From assembly GCA_022709385.1 (NCBI GenBank), contig JAKLIX010000001.1, forward strand, positions 124,001 through 188,000: DNA of 64,000 nt, in the 5' to 3' direction. Under the pieces are notes generated by a model. It worked only from the letters and a program-made list of their open reading frames with translations. It did not search any database and was not told where the DNA came from. How positions within the stretch are numbered: the first letter of the stretch is position 1; every line of letters begins with the position of its first letter. This DNA is from Bacteroidota bacterium. GTDB lineage: Bacteria > Bacteroidota > Bacteroidia > Bacteroidales > CAIXZF01. Positions 63,636 through 64,000 of the stretch are shown piece after piece. The position numbers were made by a program, and so were the translations under genes.

Positions 63636-64000
63636 ATGGATTCCAATGATTTTAATCATTATCTGCATGCTTTCTCTGACTGGATATCGGACTATGTGAA
63701 AGCAGTCGGCCATTATCCTGTCGGATCCCTGCTCAGGCCCGGCGACATCAGCAAACAGCTTCCGGACTCCCCGCCGGAACGGGGTGAGCCGATGGATGCG
63801 ATCTTCCGGGATTTTCTGGAGGTGATACTGCCAGGCATTACGCACTGGCAGCATCCTTCCTTCTTTGCATATTTCCCTGCCAGCAGGAGCGAACCTTCCA
63901 TCCTGGCAGAGATGCTCACAGCTGCCCTCGGGGCCCAGTGCATGTTGTGGTATACTTCGCCTGCCGCAGAAGAGCTGGAAGACAGAATGATGGCGTGGAT
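63636..64000 (+). CDS. PLP-dependent aromatic amino acid decarboxylase, N-terminal part
   Basis: The frame starts at ATG 63636 (MDSNDFNHYLHAFSDWISDY) and runs off the window without a stop, giving the first 121 residues. The order matches the group II decarboxylases for aromatic L-amino acids: YPVGSLLRPGDISKQLPDSPP, then ILPGITHWQHPSFFAYFPAS and LGAQCMLWYTSPAAEELE, the blocks before the PLP-binding domain. The catalytic lysine is outside the window. Substrate cannot be judged (phenylalanine, tyrosine, tryptophan or DOPA). Confidence 0.87.
   Translation, partial: MDSNDFNHYLHAFSDWISDYVKAVGHYPVGSLLRPGDISKQLPDSPPERGEPMDAIFRDFLEVILPGITHWQHPSFFAYFPASRSEPSILAEMLTAALGAQCMLWYTSPAAEELEDRMMAW

Overview
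The window comes from a member of the Bacteroidota, probably a Bacteroidales-like lineage. The evidence is the many large secreted proteins with type IX secretion system (T9SS) C-terminal sorting domains, one gliding-motility-type (type B) sorting domain, and repeated promoter elements of the Bacteroidota form TAnnTTTG close to start codons. No plasmid, phage or CRISPR machinery is visible, and no T9SS machinery gene lies here. The window opens inside msrA and closes inside a PLP-dependent decarboxylase gene, so it is an internal chromosomal piece.

Layout. 1-8.6 kb: partial msrA, ahcY, a lipoprotein with a broken Rieske-like domain, a small lipoprotein, an orphan sensor kinase, an AsmA-like protein and a T9SS cargo protein. 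8.8-14 kb: a 1642-residue protein with three tandem C39-like cysteine peptidase domains and a C-terminal dockerin-like module. 14-29.4 kb is a mixed region: metallophosphoesterase, DUF4143 ATPase, beta-helix dockerin protein, GH18 chitinase-like protein, an AbiE-type toxin-antitoxin pair bounded by 49-bp direct repeats, an NmrA-like protein, two T9SS cargo proteins, a second ATPase with a double palindromic operator, and hicAB next to tRNA-Phe with a duplicated tRNA 3' end. 29.5-51.4 kb: five giant minus-strand genes, namely four gingipain-like (C25) proteins, one of them apparently inactive, and one M6 metallopeptidase. 51.5-54.4 kb: tRNA-Ser and a type B T9SS protein. 54.6-59.1 kb: a tight five-gene operon with a yeast-Fcy1-type cytosine deaminase, an ABC importer and a STAS-domain fusion. 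59.2-64 kb: an FGE-like secreted protein, a seventh dockerin protein, rpsT, tRNA-Glu, a conserved unknown gene and the partial decarboxylase.

The most interesting theme is a family of about 155-residue modules (an Ig-like beta domain followed by a dockerin-like domain) in seven proteins of the window. In four of them the module is the exact C-terminus and no T9SS sorting domain follows. In the other three, all peptidases in one gene cluster, the module is followed by a cohesin-fold-like domain and then a T9SS sorting domain; one of these also has an internal cohesin-like domain. This suggests a surface-anchored, peptidase-centred dockerin/cohesin assembly. The dockerin part has an odd layout: half of one calcium loop is at its start and the other half about 85-90 residues later at its end.

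Start codons of several genes were moved inward because a TAnnTTTG element or a signal peptide fits the inner start better. All functional calls are from reading the sequence; no database search was run.
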